A stretch of DNA of 64,000 nucleotides from Rathayibacter sp. VKM Ac-2760 (lineage in GTDB: Bacteria > Actinomycetota > Actinomycetes > Actinomycetales > Microbacteriaceae): assembly GCF_009834185.1 (NCBI RefSeq), contig NZ_CP047173.1, positions 3,782,001 through 3,846,000 on the forward strand, in the 5' to 3' direction. Under the pieces are notes generated by a model. It had not been told where the DNA came from and did not search any database. It saw only the letters and a list, made by a program, of their open reading frames with translations. Shown here in pieces: positions 1 through 8,732 of the stretch; position 1 is the first letter of the stretch; every line of letters begins with the position of its first letter. Made by a program: the position numbers and the translations under genes.

Positions 1-2
1 GG

Positions 3-1208
3 GCGGCCGAGCGCCTGCACCGTGGCTACCGGCTCGCGCTCGCGATCCCGGACGCGTTCGCCCGCGGCGCGTCGCGCAGTGAGACCCGCGACCTGGTCGA
101 GCGCTCCATCCGCGCCGAGCTCGCGGTGGCGTACAGCCAGTCGGAGCGGGAGGTGTCCCGCCGCCTCGAGACCGCACAGATGCTGATGGAGCACCTCCCC
201 CTCACCCGCGCGCTGCTACGCGACGCGAAGATCCTGTGGGAGGTCGGCGAGGCGATCTGCAGAACCGCGAGCAGTCTCCCCGAAGCCTCCCGCACGGCAG
301 TCGACGAGCGCGCGGCCGACGCGGCGTTGACCATGACCACCGCGCAGTTGCGTCGCGCCCTGACCCGCTGGCGAGAGGAGCTGCACGAGCAGCCCCTCGC
401 CGAGCGCCACGCACGCGCGAAGGAAGACCGGGCCGTGTGGGTCACGCCGGACGTGGACGGCATGGCGACGCTGTGTCTGCACGGTCCCGCCCCGACGGTG
501 ACGGGCGCCTACGAGCGGCTCCGGCGCATCGCCCGGACACTTCGGGACGAGGGCGACCCGCGCACCCTGCAACAGCTCAGCGCGGACGCGGCGATCGATC
601 TGCTCTGCGACGGCGACATCGCCGGCACCACCCCCGACGCCGAGCACCGGCCGGACCCGACGTTCGTCCCGGGCATCCGCGCCGAGGTGCGCCTCACGCT
701 CGCCGCGTCCACCGCGGTCGGCCTCGACGACGCCCCCGCGGACCTCGACGGCTACGGACCCGTCCCCGCGGAGATCGCCCGGGAGCTGATCCGCACTGCC
801 GCGTCGTTCACGCGGGTCCTCACCGATCCGGACACCGGCGCGGTCGTCTCGGTCGGCCGGACCTGGCGCGTGCCACCGCCGCAGATGCGCCTGCACCTCC
901 AGCTCCGAGACCAGACCTGCCGCTTCCCCGGCTGCACCCGCAGCGCCAGTAGCTCGGAGGCCGATCACTCGATCGAGTGGCGCAACGGCGGCGAGACCTC
1001 GCTCGAGAACCTCGTCTCGCTCTGCACCTCCCACCACCACGTCCGGCACGGCGACCAGTGGAGCTACGACAGGGACGACGAGGACGGGTCCATCACCTGG
1101 ACGACGCCGACCGGACGGCGGATCAGCACCCGGCCACCCCCGCTCCCGGGGCGACCACCCGACCCGCCGCCGCGACCGCACTTCGTCGACGGACCCGCCC
1201 CGTTCTGA
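3..1208 (+). CDS. DUF222 / HNH endonuclease-like protein, 5' end cut by window
   Basis: The reading frame is open from the first bases, so the start lies outside the window; about 401 residues are visible. Most of the protein is the helical DUF222 region typical of the '13E12' family that is present in many copies in actinobacterial genomes. The C-terminal part carries an HNH nuclease module: a CRFPGC cysteine pair, then DHSIEWRNGGET with the DH and N residues, then CTSHHHVRH, giving four zinc-ligand-like positions and the catalytic-type histidine. The tail (about 40 residues) is proline-rich. The family is assumed to bind or cut DNA, but its role is not established. It is separated by 81 bp from the next gene and shows no functional link to it. 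Confidence 0.9.
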   Translation, partial: AAERLHRGYRLALAIPDAFARGASRSETRDLVERSIRAELAVAYSQSEREVSRRLETAQMLMEHLPLTRALLRDAKILWEVGEAICRTASSLPEASRTAVDERAADAALTMTTAQLRRALTRWREELHEQPLAERHARAKEDRAVWVTPDVDGMATLCLHGPAPTVTGAYERLRRIARTLRDEGDPRTLQQLSADAAIDLLCDGDIAGTTPDAEHRPDPTFVPGIRAEVRLTLAASTAVGLDDAPADLDGYGPVPAEIARELIRTAASFTRVLTDPDTGAVVSVGRTWRVPPPQMRLHLQLRDQTCRFPGCTRSASSSEADHSIEWRNGGETSLENLVSLCTSHHHVRHGDQWSYDRDDEDGSITWTTPTGRRISTRPPPLPGRPPDPPPRPHFVDGPAPF

Positions 1209-1230
1209 CGGACGCCGATCAGCACCACGC

Positions 1231-1278
1231 CGATCGACCACCCCGATCCACCACCCCCGATCCACCACCCCCGATCCA
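1231..1278. repeat. 14-bp tandem repeat upstream of the isochorismatase-like gene
   Basis: About three copies of the unit CGATCCACCACCCC (steps at 1231, 1244, 1258, 1272) end just before the ribosome binding site AGGAGA of the gene at 1290. A similar short CACCAC-type repeat occurs at 5172-5231 in the same gene group. Confidence 0.8.
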
Positions 1279-1289
1279 GGAGACCCACC

Positions 1290-1925
1290 ATGACCTCACC
1301 CCGCCGCGCCCTGATCCTCGTCGACGTCCAGCAGGAGTACTTCGCCGGGCCGCTCGAGATCCGCTTCCCGCCGCACTCGTCCTCCCTGCCCGCCATCACC
1401 GCCGCGCTCGATGCGGCGACGGCCGCCGGCCTGCCGATCGCGGCGATCCGGCACAGCAGCGGCGAGGGCGCGCCCGTCTTCGCGCCCGGCACCCCGGGCT
1501 TCGAGCTGCACCCCGAGATCGAGCGCCGCCGGAGCGACGACTGGGCGTCGATCACCAAGCAGTACGGCACCGTCTTCGCCGGCACCGACCTGCTCGCCTG
1601 GCTGCGGGAGCACGACGTCGACACGATCACCCTGGTCGGCTACATGACCAACAACTGCATCCTCGCCTCGGCGGCCGAGGCCGAGACGCACGGGCTCACC
1701 GCGGAGGTGCTCTCCGACGCGACCGGCGCGATCGCGATCTCGAACGCCGCCGGCTCCGTCGACGCCGAGACCGTGCACACCACTCTGCTCGCCCTGCTGA
1801 ACTCCAACTTCGCCGCCGTCGCCACGACCGCCGCCTGGACCGACGCCGTCACCGCCGGCGACGCACTCCCTCAGAGCGACCTCGGCAGCTCGGCCGTCGC
1901 CGGCGCCGCGCTGCCGCCGCGCTGA
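1290..1925 (+). CDS. Isochorismatase-family cysteine hydrolase
   Basis: A 211-residue protein of normal length for the isochorismatase-like hydrolase superfamily, which cleaves amides or vinyl ethers in the cytosol using an Asp-Lys-Cys triad. The triad is visible: Asp12 in LILVDVQQEYF, Lys90 in SITKQYG, and Cys123 in GYMTNNC. The ATG at 1290 is preceded by AGGAGA at a good distance. Neighbours are a PucR regulator (convergent), an NCS1 permease and a deaminase-type amidohydrolase, so a role in nucleobase or N-heterocycle breakdown (for example a ureidoacrylate-, biuret- or nicotinamide-type amidase) is a fair inference. The substrate cannot be read from sequence. The gene runs into a hairpin shared with the convergent gene. 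Confidence 0.9.
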   Translation: MTSPRRALILVDVQQEYFAGPLEIRFPPHSSSLPAITAALDAATAAGLPIAAIRHSSGEGAPVFAPGTPGFELHPEIERRRSDDWASITKQYGTVFAGTDLLAWLREHDVDTITLVGYMTNNCILASAAEAETHGLTAEVLSDATGAIAISNAAGSVDAETVHTTLLALLNSNFAAVATTAAWTDAVTAGDALPQSDLGSSAVAGAALPPR

Positions 1926-1929
1926 GGCC

Positions 1930-1968
1930 CCGCCGCCGGCGAGCACGCGGTCAGCGCTCCGGCGGCGG
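1930..1968. terminator. Bidirectional hairpin between convergent genes
   Basis: A perfect 10-bp inverted repeat (CCGCCGCCGG ... CCGGCGGCGG, loop 19 nt) lies directly after the stop of the isochorismatase-like gene and overlaps the last codons of the convergent PucR gene. No T-tract is present, as is common in high-GC actinobacteria. Confidence 0.5.
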
Positions 1969-3501
1969 CGGGAACGGGCGGGTCGAGCGCGGGGCGGCCG
2001 GCGGCAGGGCGGTGCGGGCGCGGTGGAGGGCGACGGCGGCGAGCAGCACGCGGGTGCGGGCCGGGGAGGCGTCGAGCGGTCCGATCAGGGACTCGATGCG
2101 GGCGAGGCGGTCGTAGAGCGTCTGCCGGCCGATGCCGAGGGCGGCCGAGGTGGCGGTCCTGCTCCCCCAGTGCGACGCGAGCGTCTCGAGGGTGAGCAGC
2201 AGCTCCGGGCGTCCGCGGCGCAGGGGGCCGAGCACCTCCTCCACCAGGTCGTCGGCCTCCGCGTCGTCCCGCAGGGTGCTGGCGAAGCGCTCGAGCCGGT
2301 GCAGTCGTGCGTCGACGACGCCGGTCGCGGCGCGCGTCCACGCCCGGACGCCGCGGACCTCGGCGAGCTGCCGCGGCACGCCGGCGTGCTCGTCCGCTCC
2401 GCTGCCCACGCAGACCAGCGCTGCAGCCCCCGCCCCGTCGGGCCAGGCGTCCAGGAGCACGGCCCGCGCCCGCTCCCGCGCGACGACGTCCGCGAAGGGC
2501 AGGAGCGCGAGCAGCTCCCCGCCGGCCACGCAGAGCATCGCCTCCGCCGTCGCCTGGAGCGCCGAGCGGACAGCCCGGAGGGTGCGCTCGTCGTCGCCGA
2601 CATCGGCCCAGACGCCGAGGAAGCACTCCCGCCCGCTCAGCCCGAGACGGCCGAGCAGCGCGTCGATCTGCAGCTCCGCGCTCGGGTCGGGCCGCGGCGT
2701 CTGCGCGGTGGCGACCGCGAAGAGCTGCGCGGTGAGGCGCTCGCGAGCCGTCGGCGGTCGCTGCTGGAGCAGGGCGATGGCGAGCACGTCCGGGGCGCGG
2801 TCGAGCGCGACGGCGACGGCATGCAGGTCGGACTCGTCGTGGGCGCGGAGGTAGAGCGTGCCCAGCAGGGAGTCGCCGGCCCGCAGCACTCCGGACGAGG
2901 CGCCGGCGGTGCGTCCGGTGTCGACGCCGCGCCCCGGGTGCGCGCGCACGATCTCCTCGCCCGCGGGGGAGACGAGCGCCGCGGAGGCACCGGTCGCGGT
3001 CGCGACCACGCGCAGCAGCTCGTCGATCCCGGCGTCCGCCGCCGCCGCCTCGCCGAGAAGACCGGACAATCTGTCCGCCACCCGCAGACTCCGGAACTTC
3101 TGCTCGGTGAGCCGGGTGTTGATGCTCTCGCAGACCTGGACGAACGGCACGCGGCGGGGCAGCGCGAGCACCGCGAGACCGTGCTCGTCCGCGGCCTCGA
3201 CGAGCGGCGCCGGCACTCTCGGCAGGCGCTCCGAGAGCTCGACCGCGAGCGCGCCGACTCCCGCCGTGACCAGGGATTCCACGTAGCGGCGGCACTCCTG
3301 GGCATCCAGGTCCGAGGCGAGGTTCACCCCCTCCATCAGCAGCAGCTCGCCGCCCAGGAGCAGGGGCGCCACATCGAGCTGCTCGCTCGCGTGCGCCCAG
3401 CGGATCGGCACCCGCCCGGCGGCCGGCCCACCCGCGACGAGGAGGGGCTCCGCGGCGGCGAGGAGCGGGTCGAGCAGGACCTCGGAGAGCGGGATCACCA
3501 T
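1951..3501 (-). CDS. PucR-family transcriptional regulator
   Basis: A 516-residue regulator with the full PucR/CdaR plan. The N-terminal PucR ligand-type domain (about residues 5-130) contains GGELLLMEGVN and VPFVQVCESIN, a central GGDEF-like/CdaR region follows, and a C-terminal PucR HTH contains LASHWGSRTATSAALGIGR and QTLYDRLARIESLIG near residue 470. Members control purine, allantoin or other catabolic genes in response to pathway metabolites. The ATG at 3501 is preceded by GAGGGAGG about 9 nt upstream. It is divergent from the NCS1 permease with a 177-bp shared control region, so it probably regulates the permease and amidohydrolase, possibly also the convergent hydrolase; this is inference from position. 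Confidence 0.93.
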   Translation of the reverse strand: MVIPLSEVLLDPLLAAAEPLLVAGGPAAGRVPIRWAHASEQLDVAPLLLGGELLLMEGVNLASDLDAQECRRYVESLVTAGVGALAVELSERLPRVPAPLVEAADEHGLAVLALPRRVPFVQVCESINTRLTEQKFRSLRVADRLSGLLGEAAAADAGIDELLRVVATATGASAALVSPAGEEIVRAHPGRGVDTGRTAGASSGVLRAGDSLLGTLYLRAHDESDLHAVAVALDRAPDVLAIALLQQRPPTARERLTAQLFAVATAQTPRPDPSAELQIDALLGRLGLSGRECFLGVWADVGDDERTLRAVRSALQATAEAMLCVAGGELLALLPFADVVARERARAVLLDAWPDGAGAAALVCVGSGADEHAGVPRQLAEVRGVRAWTRAATGVVDARLHRLERFASTLRDDAEADDLVEEVLGPLRRGRPELLLTLETLASHWGSRTATSAALGIGRQTLYDRLARIESLIGPLDASPARTRVLLAAVALHRARTALPPAAPRSTRPFPPPPER

Positions 3502-3678
3502 GCAGAACGTCCTCCCTCGTCACCGCGAATTTACACGGGGACACGATCGCGGAAACGGCCCGCCGCGAGGGTGGAGCCCGACCCGCCGCGTTCCTCCCCA
3601 GCCCGCTCGGCCGCGGTGCTGTCCACCGTTCCCCGCTCCGACCCCCCGCTCCACCTCACGCTTCGAGAGGATCCACCC

Positions 3679-5142
3679 ATGAGCTCCGACACCCTGCACG
3701 ACACCGAGGACGCCCTGAGTCCGCTGCCCGACAGCCGCCGCACCGCGCGACTCGACGGGCAGTTCTGGATCTGGGCCGGCGCCAACATCGCCCCGATCAA
3801 CTGGGTCCTCGGCGCCCTGGGCGTCAACATGGGCCTCGGTCTCTGGGACACGATCACCGTCCTCGTGCTCGGCAACGTCGTCGGCATGGCCGTCTTCGGC
3901 TTTTTCGTGCTGCTCGGCCAGCGCACCGGCGCGACCGGGATGCTCGTCGGCCGCGCGGTCTTCGGCCGCCGCGGCAACTACGCGCCCGCCGCGATCCAGG
4001 CCGTCGTGGTCATCGGCTGGTGCGCCATCAACACCTGGATCGTGCTCGACCTGGTGATCGCGCTGCTCGGCTCCGTCGGCCTCGTCGATCCGGAGGCGGC
4101 GAACCTCGGCTGGAAGATCGCCGTCGCCGCGGTGATCATGGCGGTCCAGGTCGCGATCTCCTTCCTCGGCTACCGGGCCATCGCCGCGTTCGAGCGCTGG
4201 ACGGTGCCGCCGACACTGGTGGTGCTGGCCGTGATGTCGATCGTCGCCTGGTTCTTCCTCGACATCGACTGGTCCTACGCCGGCCCCGCCGAGGGCGCCC
4301 TCACCGGCGGCGACAGGATCGCGGCCATGTCGATCGTGATGACCGCGATCGGGATCGGCTGGGGCCTGACCTGGCTCGCCTACGCCGGCGACTACTCCCG
4401 CTTCGTCAGCCCGAGCGCCCCGCGCCGGAAGCTCTACTTCGCGAGCGTGCTCGGTCAGTTCATCCCCGTCGTCTGGCTCGGCGTGCTCGGCGCGACCCTC
4501 GCCACGAAGAACGGCTCGGTCGATCCCGGTCAGCTGATCGTGGAGAACTTCGGCGCCCTCGCGATCCCGGTGCTGCTGCTCGTCGTGCACGGGCCGATCG
4601 CGACCAACGTGCTCAACATCTACTCGTTCGGGATGGCCACCCAGGCGCTCGACATCCGCCTCGGCCGCCGGGCGCTCAGCCTGATCGTCGGCGTGCTCGC
4701 CTTCGCCGCCGCCGTGTTCTTCGTCTTCCAGGACGACCTGGCGACCACGCTCGACGCCTGGCTGGTCGGCCTGGTCGGCTGGGTCGCTCCCTGGGGCGCG
4801 ATCGTGCTCGTGCACTACACGGTGTTCGAGCCGCGGGTGCGCTCGTTCGGTCACCTGTTCGCGCCGGTCGGCTCGCCGCTGCTGCCGGACGTGCGCTGGC
4901 GCGCGCTGCTCTCCTTCGCGATCGGCGCGACGCTGACCTGGCTGTTCATGAACGGCTCCGTGCCGGCCCTGCAGGGGCCGGCCGCGACCGCGCTCGGCGG
5001 GGTCGACGTGTCCTGGCTCGCGGGCGGTGTCTCGGCGGGGCTCGCCTACCTGCTGCTCGGGCGCGGCGACGCCGCGTCGTGGGTGGCCCGGCGCGCGGCC
5101 GTGGAGGCGGAGCCGCGCTCGGCCGAGCCCGTCCTCGGGTAG
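3679..5142 (+). CDS. NCS1-family nucleobase permease (cytosine/purine/allantoin type)
   Basis: A 487-residue integral membrane protein with about 12 hydrophobic segments, matching the nucleobase:cation symporter-1 family. The signature near the N-terminus is WAGANIAPIN (residues 32-41), followed by the NxxxxG-type first helix; further family features are GQRTGATGMLVGRAVFG and YAGDYSRFV. It should import a nucleobase or related N-heterocycle with H+ or Na+. The frame is open much further upstream, but the ATG at 3679 is chosen because GAGAGGA lies 8-9 nt before it and the protein begins in the usual place for the family. It is followed after 102 bp by an amidohydrolase, likely the first catabolic enzyme for the imported compound. 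Confidence 0.93.
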   Translation: MSSDTLHDTEDALSPLPDSRRTARLDGQFWIWAGANIAPINWVLGALGVNMGLGLWDTITVLVLGNVVGMAVFGFFVLLGQRTGATGMLVGRAVFGRRGNYAPAAIQAVVVIGWCAINTWIVLDLVIALLGSVGLVDPEAANLGWKIAVAAVIMAVQVAISFLGYRAIAAFERWTVPPTLVVLAVMSIVAWFFLDIDWSYAGPAEGALTGGDRIAAMSIVMTAIGIGWGLTWLAYAGDYSRFVSPSAPRRKLYFASVLGQFIPVVWLGVLGATLATKNGSVDPGQLIVENFGALAIPVLLLVVHGPIATNVLNIYSFGMATQALDIRLGRRALSLIVGVLAFAAAVFFVFQDDLATTLDAWLVGLVGWVAPWGAIVLVHYTVFEPRVRSFGHLFAPVGSPLLPDVRWRALLSFAIGATLTWLFMNGSVPALQGPAATALGGVDVSWLAGGVSAGLAYLLLGRGDAASWVARRAAVEAEPRSAEPVLG

Positions 5143-5171
5143 CCGGACCCGTCGCTCCGCCCCTCTCCTCC

Positions 5172-5231
5172 CTGCCGCACCACCACCTGCCGCACCACCA
5201 CCTGCCGCACCACCACCTGCCGCACCACCAC
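5172..5231. repeat. 15-bp tandem repeat, four perfect copies
   Basis: CTGCCGCACCACCAC is repeated four times without mismatch (5172, 5187, 5202, 5217) in the 102-bp gap between permease and amidohydrolase, ending 13 bp before the amidohydrolase ATG. The sequence leaves little room for a normal ribosome binding site (CGAACGGAACC follows). Confidence 0.95.
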
Positions 5232-5244
5232 GAACGGAACCGCC

Positions 5245-6756
5245 ATGCCCCTCCTCATCACCGACGCCGCCGTCGTCACCATGGACGCCGTCTCGGGCGC
5301 CGTCCCGATCACGGCGAGCATCCGCATCGTCGACGACGTCATCACTGCGATCGGCCCGGGGCTCGAGCCCGAGCCGGGCGACGAGGTCATCGACGGGCGC
5401 GACCGGCTCGTCACGCCGGGCTTCGTCAACGCGCACACCCACTCGTGGGAGTACCTGTACAAGGGCCGCTACGACAACCTGCCGCTCGAGCTGTGGATGC
5501 TGCTGTCCTACCCGATCCTCGGCGACAGCCGCGTCGCTCCGGATCTGGTGCGGCTGCGCTCGTCGCTGTTCGCGCTCGAGTCGCTGAAAGCCGGCGTCAC
5601 GACGCTCGTCGACGACGTGCTCGAGAATCCGGACCAGGACGCGGAGCAGCTCGCCGCGGTCTTCGACGCCTACGACGAGATCGGGATCCGCGCGAACATC
5701 TCCGGCCACGTGATCAGTCGGCCGTTCTTCGAGACGATGCCGTTCGTCGCCGAGTACCTGCCGGCCGAGATCCTCGACTCGGTCCGCGCCGCGGCGCGGC
5801 CGACCACCGAGGGCTACCTCGACTTCAGTCGCACCGCCTTCGCCACCCAGCACGGCCGCGGCGGCGGGCGCCTGCGCTACATGGTCGCGCCGTCGGCCCC
5901 GCAGCGGGTCGACGCGGATCTGCTGGTCGGCGCGACGGAGCTGGCGCTCGAGCACGGCGCGGAATGCCACGTCCACGTCCTCGAGACGAAGACGCAGCTG
6001 GTCACCGGGGAGGAGTTCCACGGCTCGACGCTCGTCGAGTACATGGCGCGGATCGGCGCCCTCTCCACGAACACGACCTTCGCGCACGGGATCTGGCTGA
6101 CCGACTCCGACATGGCGGCGATCGCGGCGGCGGGCACCTCCGTCTCGCACAATCCGATCTCGAACCTCAAGCTCGGCTCGGGCATCGCACCCTGGCGCGC
6201 GCTGCACGACGCAGGGGTCAACCTCGGGCTCGGCACCGACGGCTGCTCGAGCAGTGATTCGCCGCGGATGCTCGACGTCGTCAAGGCGGCGGCCCTGCTG
6301 CACAAGGTGACCGACCCGGACCTGACGACCTGGCCGACCGTGGCGGAGGTGCTCACAGCGGGCACGATCGGCGGTGCGCGCAGTGCCGTGCTCGGCGACG
6401 TGACCGGCAGCATCGAGGTGGGCAAGCAGGCCGACCTCGTGCTCTTCGACCTCGAGACCCTCGCGTTCACCCCGCGTCAGCGCCTGGAGAACCAGCTGGT
6501 CTACTCCGAGAACGGCTCGTCGATCGACACCGTGATCGTCGCCGGGCGGATCGTCGTGGTCGGCGGCGAGTCGACGACCGTCGACGAGGCGGCGCTGCGG
6601 GCCGACCTGGCGGTGCAGCTCGGCGAGATCGTCGCTCGGCAGGACGCGCTCGACCGCTCGAACGGGGTGCTCACCGAGCCGTTCCGCCGGATGCACGAGC
6701 GCGCGATGCGCCGCGCCGCCCCGATCGACCGCTTCAGCGGCGCGCGCCTCGTCTGA
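5245..6756 (+). CDS. Deaminase/chlorohydrolase-type amidohydrolase (guanine deaminase / AtzB-TrzN-like subgroup)
   Basis: A 503-residue metal-dependent hydrolase of the amidohydrolase superfamily, cytosolic. Metal and catalytic residues are in order: H64 and H66 (VNAHTHSWEY), HVH at 242-244 with E247, H281 (FAHGIWL), H302 (SHNPISN) and D332 (GLGTDGCSS). The pattern H..H, H, E, H, D is that of the mononuclear cytosine deaminase / S-adenosylhomocysteine deaminase / ATZ-TRZ subgroup, which removes amino or other groups from N-heterocycles. Following the NCS1 permease, it probably deaminates an imported purine, pyrimidine or triazine-like compound. The exact substrate is unknown. The start ATG is well placed but lacks a strong ribosome binding site. 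Confidence 0.9.
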   Translation: MPLLITDAAVVTMDAVSGAVPITASIRIVDDVITAIGPGLEPEPGDEVIDGRDRLVTPGFVNAHTHSWEYLYKGRYDNLPLELWMLLSYPILGDSRVAPDLVRLRSSLFALESLKAGVTTLVDDVLENPDQDAEQLAAVFDAYDEIGIRANISGHVISRPFFETMPFVAEYLPAEILDSVRAAARPTTEGYLDFSRTAFATQHGRGGGRLRYMVAPSAPQRVDADLLVGATELALEHGAECHVHVLETKTQLVTGEEFHGSTLVEYMARIGALSTNTTFAHGIWLTDSDMAAIAAAGTSVSHNPISNLKLGSGIAPWRALHDAGVNLGLGTDGCSSSDSPRMLDVVKAAALLHKVTDPDLTTWPTVAEVLTAGTIGGARSAVLGDVTGSIEVGKQADLVLFDLETLAFTPRQRLENQLVYSENGSSIDTVIVAGRIVVVGGESTTVDEAALRADLAVQLGEIVARQDALDRSNGVLTEPFRRMHERAMRRAAPIDRFSGARLV

Positions 6757-6774
6757 CGACGCCCCGCCCGGGAG

Positions 6775-7100
6775 CACCTCCGGCACGCACCTCCGGCACG
6801 CGGAAACACCCCGGGCACGCGGAAACCGTCGGATTCGGCGAGCCGAACGCGATTCCACGAGCCGAAGGTGTTCTCGCGAGCCGGGCGACCCTCCGACGAC
6901 CACTCGACGCACCTCGGGCACGCCGAAACACCTCCGGCACGCCGGATCCGCGGATTCCCGCGAGCCCAGCGCGCTTTCACGAGCCGAGCGCACTCCGCCC
7001 CGCCCCGAGCGCAGGTCCGGCACGCGGAACCCCGTCCGGCACGCGAGAACCGGCGCGATTCCGCGAGCCGAGCGCGATTCCGCGAGCCCGAGGTCGCGGC
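6775..7100. repeat. Diverged intergenic repeats related to the 113-bp array
   Basis: Motifs such as CACCTCCGGCACGCGGAAAC, GGCACGCCGAAACACC, GCGAGCCGAACGCGATTCC and CACGAGCCGAAGG recur several times with irregular spacing. The same words, in the same order, form the regular 113-bp units at 11681-11990, so the two loci appear to share an ancestral element, here decayed. Confidence 0.7.
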
Positions 7101-7140
7101 GCACTCGCGGCGCACTCGCGGCGCGCTCGCGGCGCCTCGA
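7099..7140. repeat. 11-bp tandem repeat
   Basis: GCGCACTCGCG occurs twice perfectly, then once as GCGCGCTCGCG and once partially, at the end of the diverged repeat region. Confidence 0.8.
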
Positions 7141-7463
7141 GGCCCGATCGGGCGCTGTCCGGCGCGATCCGTCGGACGTGCGGCGCGTCGGATCGGACCG
7201 CGCCCCCTGAACGGGAACACCCCTCCGGAGGAACCTTCATTGCGGACAGGGGTTCCGGGCCCCCGCCTAGGGTCGCAGCAGTAGCGCCGGAGTCACCCGG
7301 CCGACCTCCTGAGCGACTCCCCTCCCCGCAGTGCCGCGGGCCGTGGGCCGGGTCGCTCCTCCGCTCTCGACGCCCGGAAGGACGCCCCGTGCCGACGACC
7401 GTGCCGACGACCCGTGCGACGACCCCCGCGACCGCCCCCGGCGGCCGCGAGGGTGCGCCGCGC

Positions 7464-8732
7464 TCAGGCGCGCGGCAGGCCGGCGAAGTTCGCGGCGCTG
7501 AGCTCCTGGACGGCGGGCAGCTTCGCGAGGATCGCGGCGGACACGCTCTCGCGGTCGGAGAGGACGCGCTCGAGAGCGGCGCCCACGCGCGCGGCGAGGC
7601 CGGCGCCCGGCTCGACGCAGAGGTAGGGCAGCTCGAACATCGCCATCAGGCCCTCGACCTTGCCCTGGGTGGCGAGCGTGATCGCGGGGACGCCCTTCAT
7701 CAGGGACATGATCGCGAGGTGCATCCGGCCGGTGACGGTGACGGTCGCGCGCTCGGTGAAGCCGCGCACCTCCGCGGGGGTGAGCACGTCCTCGACGAAG
7801 GCGACGCCCGCCGTGTCCGGCAGGGCCGCGAAGACCTTGCGGCAGGCCGCGAGGTCGTCCGGTCCGTGCTTGATCACGTGCGGGAGCAGCACGACCGCGA
7901 GGCCGCGGGCGCGCAGGTCGCCGATGATCTCGACGTACGCGCCGGTCTGGTCGGTGTCGATGAGGCCGGAGACGTTGACGATCGCGATGCCGCCGGAGGT
8001 GTCCAGCGCGTCGAGCTCGGTGCTCGCGCGGCCCTGGTCGACGGAGCGCGCCGAGAAGACGATGTCCGCGGAGGCCTTGGCGTCGAGTCCGTCGCGGCGG
8101 GCGCGCTCGACCGAGAGCGGGTCGCGGAGGAAGAGGGTCGTGCCGGCGCGGTCGGCGTCGCGGAGCTGCGCGAGGGCACCCGGGTGCGCCTTGCCGTTCC
8201 AGCTGAAGCCGAGCACGCGGGTGTTCAGGCCGGCCGACGCCGCGCTGCGGGCGACGAGCGCCCGGCTGGTCGAGGCGCGGAAGTTGTAGGCGCCGTCCAT
8301 GATGTCCGCGCCGACGATCGAGACCGACGCGGCGCCGGGCAGCATGGCCCGGAAGCGGCGCAGGTCGCGGACGAAGCTCGGCAGTCCGCCGTAGAGCAGG
8401 GTGCCCAGCGAGACGATCTCGACGCGGTCGGCCTGCTCGGCGGGGATGCGGAAGTCGCCCTTGTAGCGGGTGATCACGGTGATCGGCCCGGCCACGTTCT
8501 CGAGGAACGCGCCGACCAGCGCCGCGTCGCCGATGTTGCCGGCTCCGGGGGGCGCGATGAGGATCGCGCGACCCGAGGCGCTCCCCGAGCGGCGGGCACT
8601 GCGCAGCCGCGGCGCGTCGAGGAAGACGCCGCGCGCTCCGAGCGAGAGCACCGCCGGGCTCTTCAGCAGCGGGGCCGTGCGCTTGCGCAGCCCGCCCAGC
8701 ATGTTCCTGACTCGCGAAGCCGTTCCGCTCAC
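7464..8732 (-). CDS. Polysaccharide pyruvyl transferase family protein
   Basis: A 422-residue protein of the WcaK/AmsJ/CsaB-like family, which transfers pyruvate from phosphoenolpyruvate to sugars of cell-surface polymers. Visible features are the N-terminal Rossmann-like IAPPGAGNIGDAALV with following FLENV, a SIVGADIMDGAYN loop near the middle, the FLRDPLSVERA segment and the C-terminal VTGRMHLAIMSLMKGVPAI block (histidine of the GRMH motif is the family hallmark). The start is uncertain: I chose GTG at 8732 (CGGGA 6 nt upstream); an ATG ten codons later (8702) is possible, and the frame remains open further upstream into low-complexity Arg/Pro-rich sequence that is unlikely to be coding. 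Divergent from a secreted beta-helix protein; both may act at the cell surface. Confidence 0.82.
   Translation of the reverse strand: MSGTASRVRNMLGGLRKRTAPLLKSPAVLSLGARGVFLDAPRLRSARRSGSASGRAILIAPPGAGNIGDAALVGAFLENVAGPITVITRYKGDFRIPAEQADRVEIVSLGTLLYGGLPSFVRDLRRFRAMLPGAASVSIVGADIMDGAYNFRASTSRALVARSAASAGLNTRVLGFSWNGKAHPGALAQLRDADRAGTTLFLRDPLSVERARRDGLDAKASADIVFSARSVDQGRASTELDALDTSGGIAIVNVSGLIDTDQTGAYVEIIGDLRARGLAVVLLPHVIKHGPDDLAACRKVFAALPDTAGVAFVEDVLTPAEVRGFTERATVTVTGRMHLAIMSLMKGVPAITLATQGKVEGLMAMFELPYLCVEPGAGLAARVGAALERVLSDRESVSAAILAKLPAVQELSAANFAGLPRA

Larger units (their letters stand above)
6757..7463. other. 707-bp intergenic region without a credible gene
   Basis: Between convergent genes. 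It holds diverged copies of the GGCACGCGGAAAC / CGAGCCGAA repeat family (6775-7100), an 11-bp tandem run (7099-7140) and then unique sequence. A ribosome-binding-like GGAAGGA followed by a GTG (about 7377-7392) opens only a frame antisense to the pyruvyl transferase gene, so I do not call a gene. Confidence 0.7.

Noticed and set aside
2023..3678. Upstream extension of the NCS1 permease frame by 552 codons.
   Set aside because: It runs antisense through the PucR gene; the ATG at 3679 has a ribosome binding site and matches the family start.
5172..5231. CRISPR or histidine-coding gene from the CAC repeat.
   Set aside because: Fifteen-base perfect tandem units without spacers, lying between two genes, with no start or stop context for a peptide.
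3520..7104. A 1194-codon open frame on the minus strand opposite the NCS1 permease and amidohydrolase genes.
   Set aside because: It lies wholly antisense to two genes with clear family motifs, has Arg/Gly/Asp/Val-rich composition and no recognisable domain; long antisense frames are expected at this GC content.
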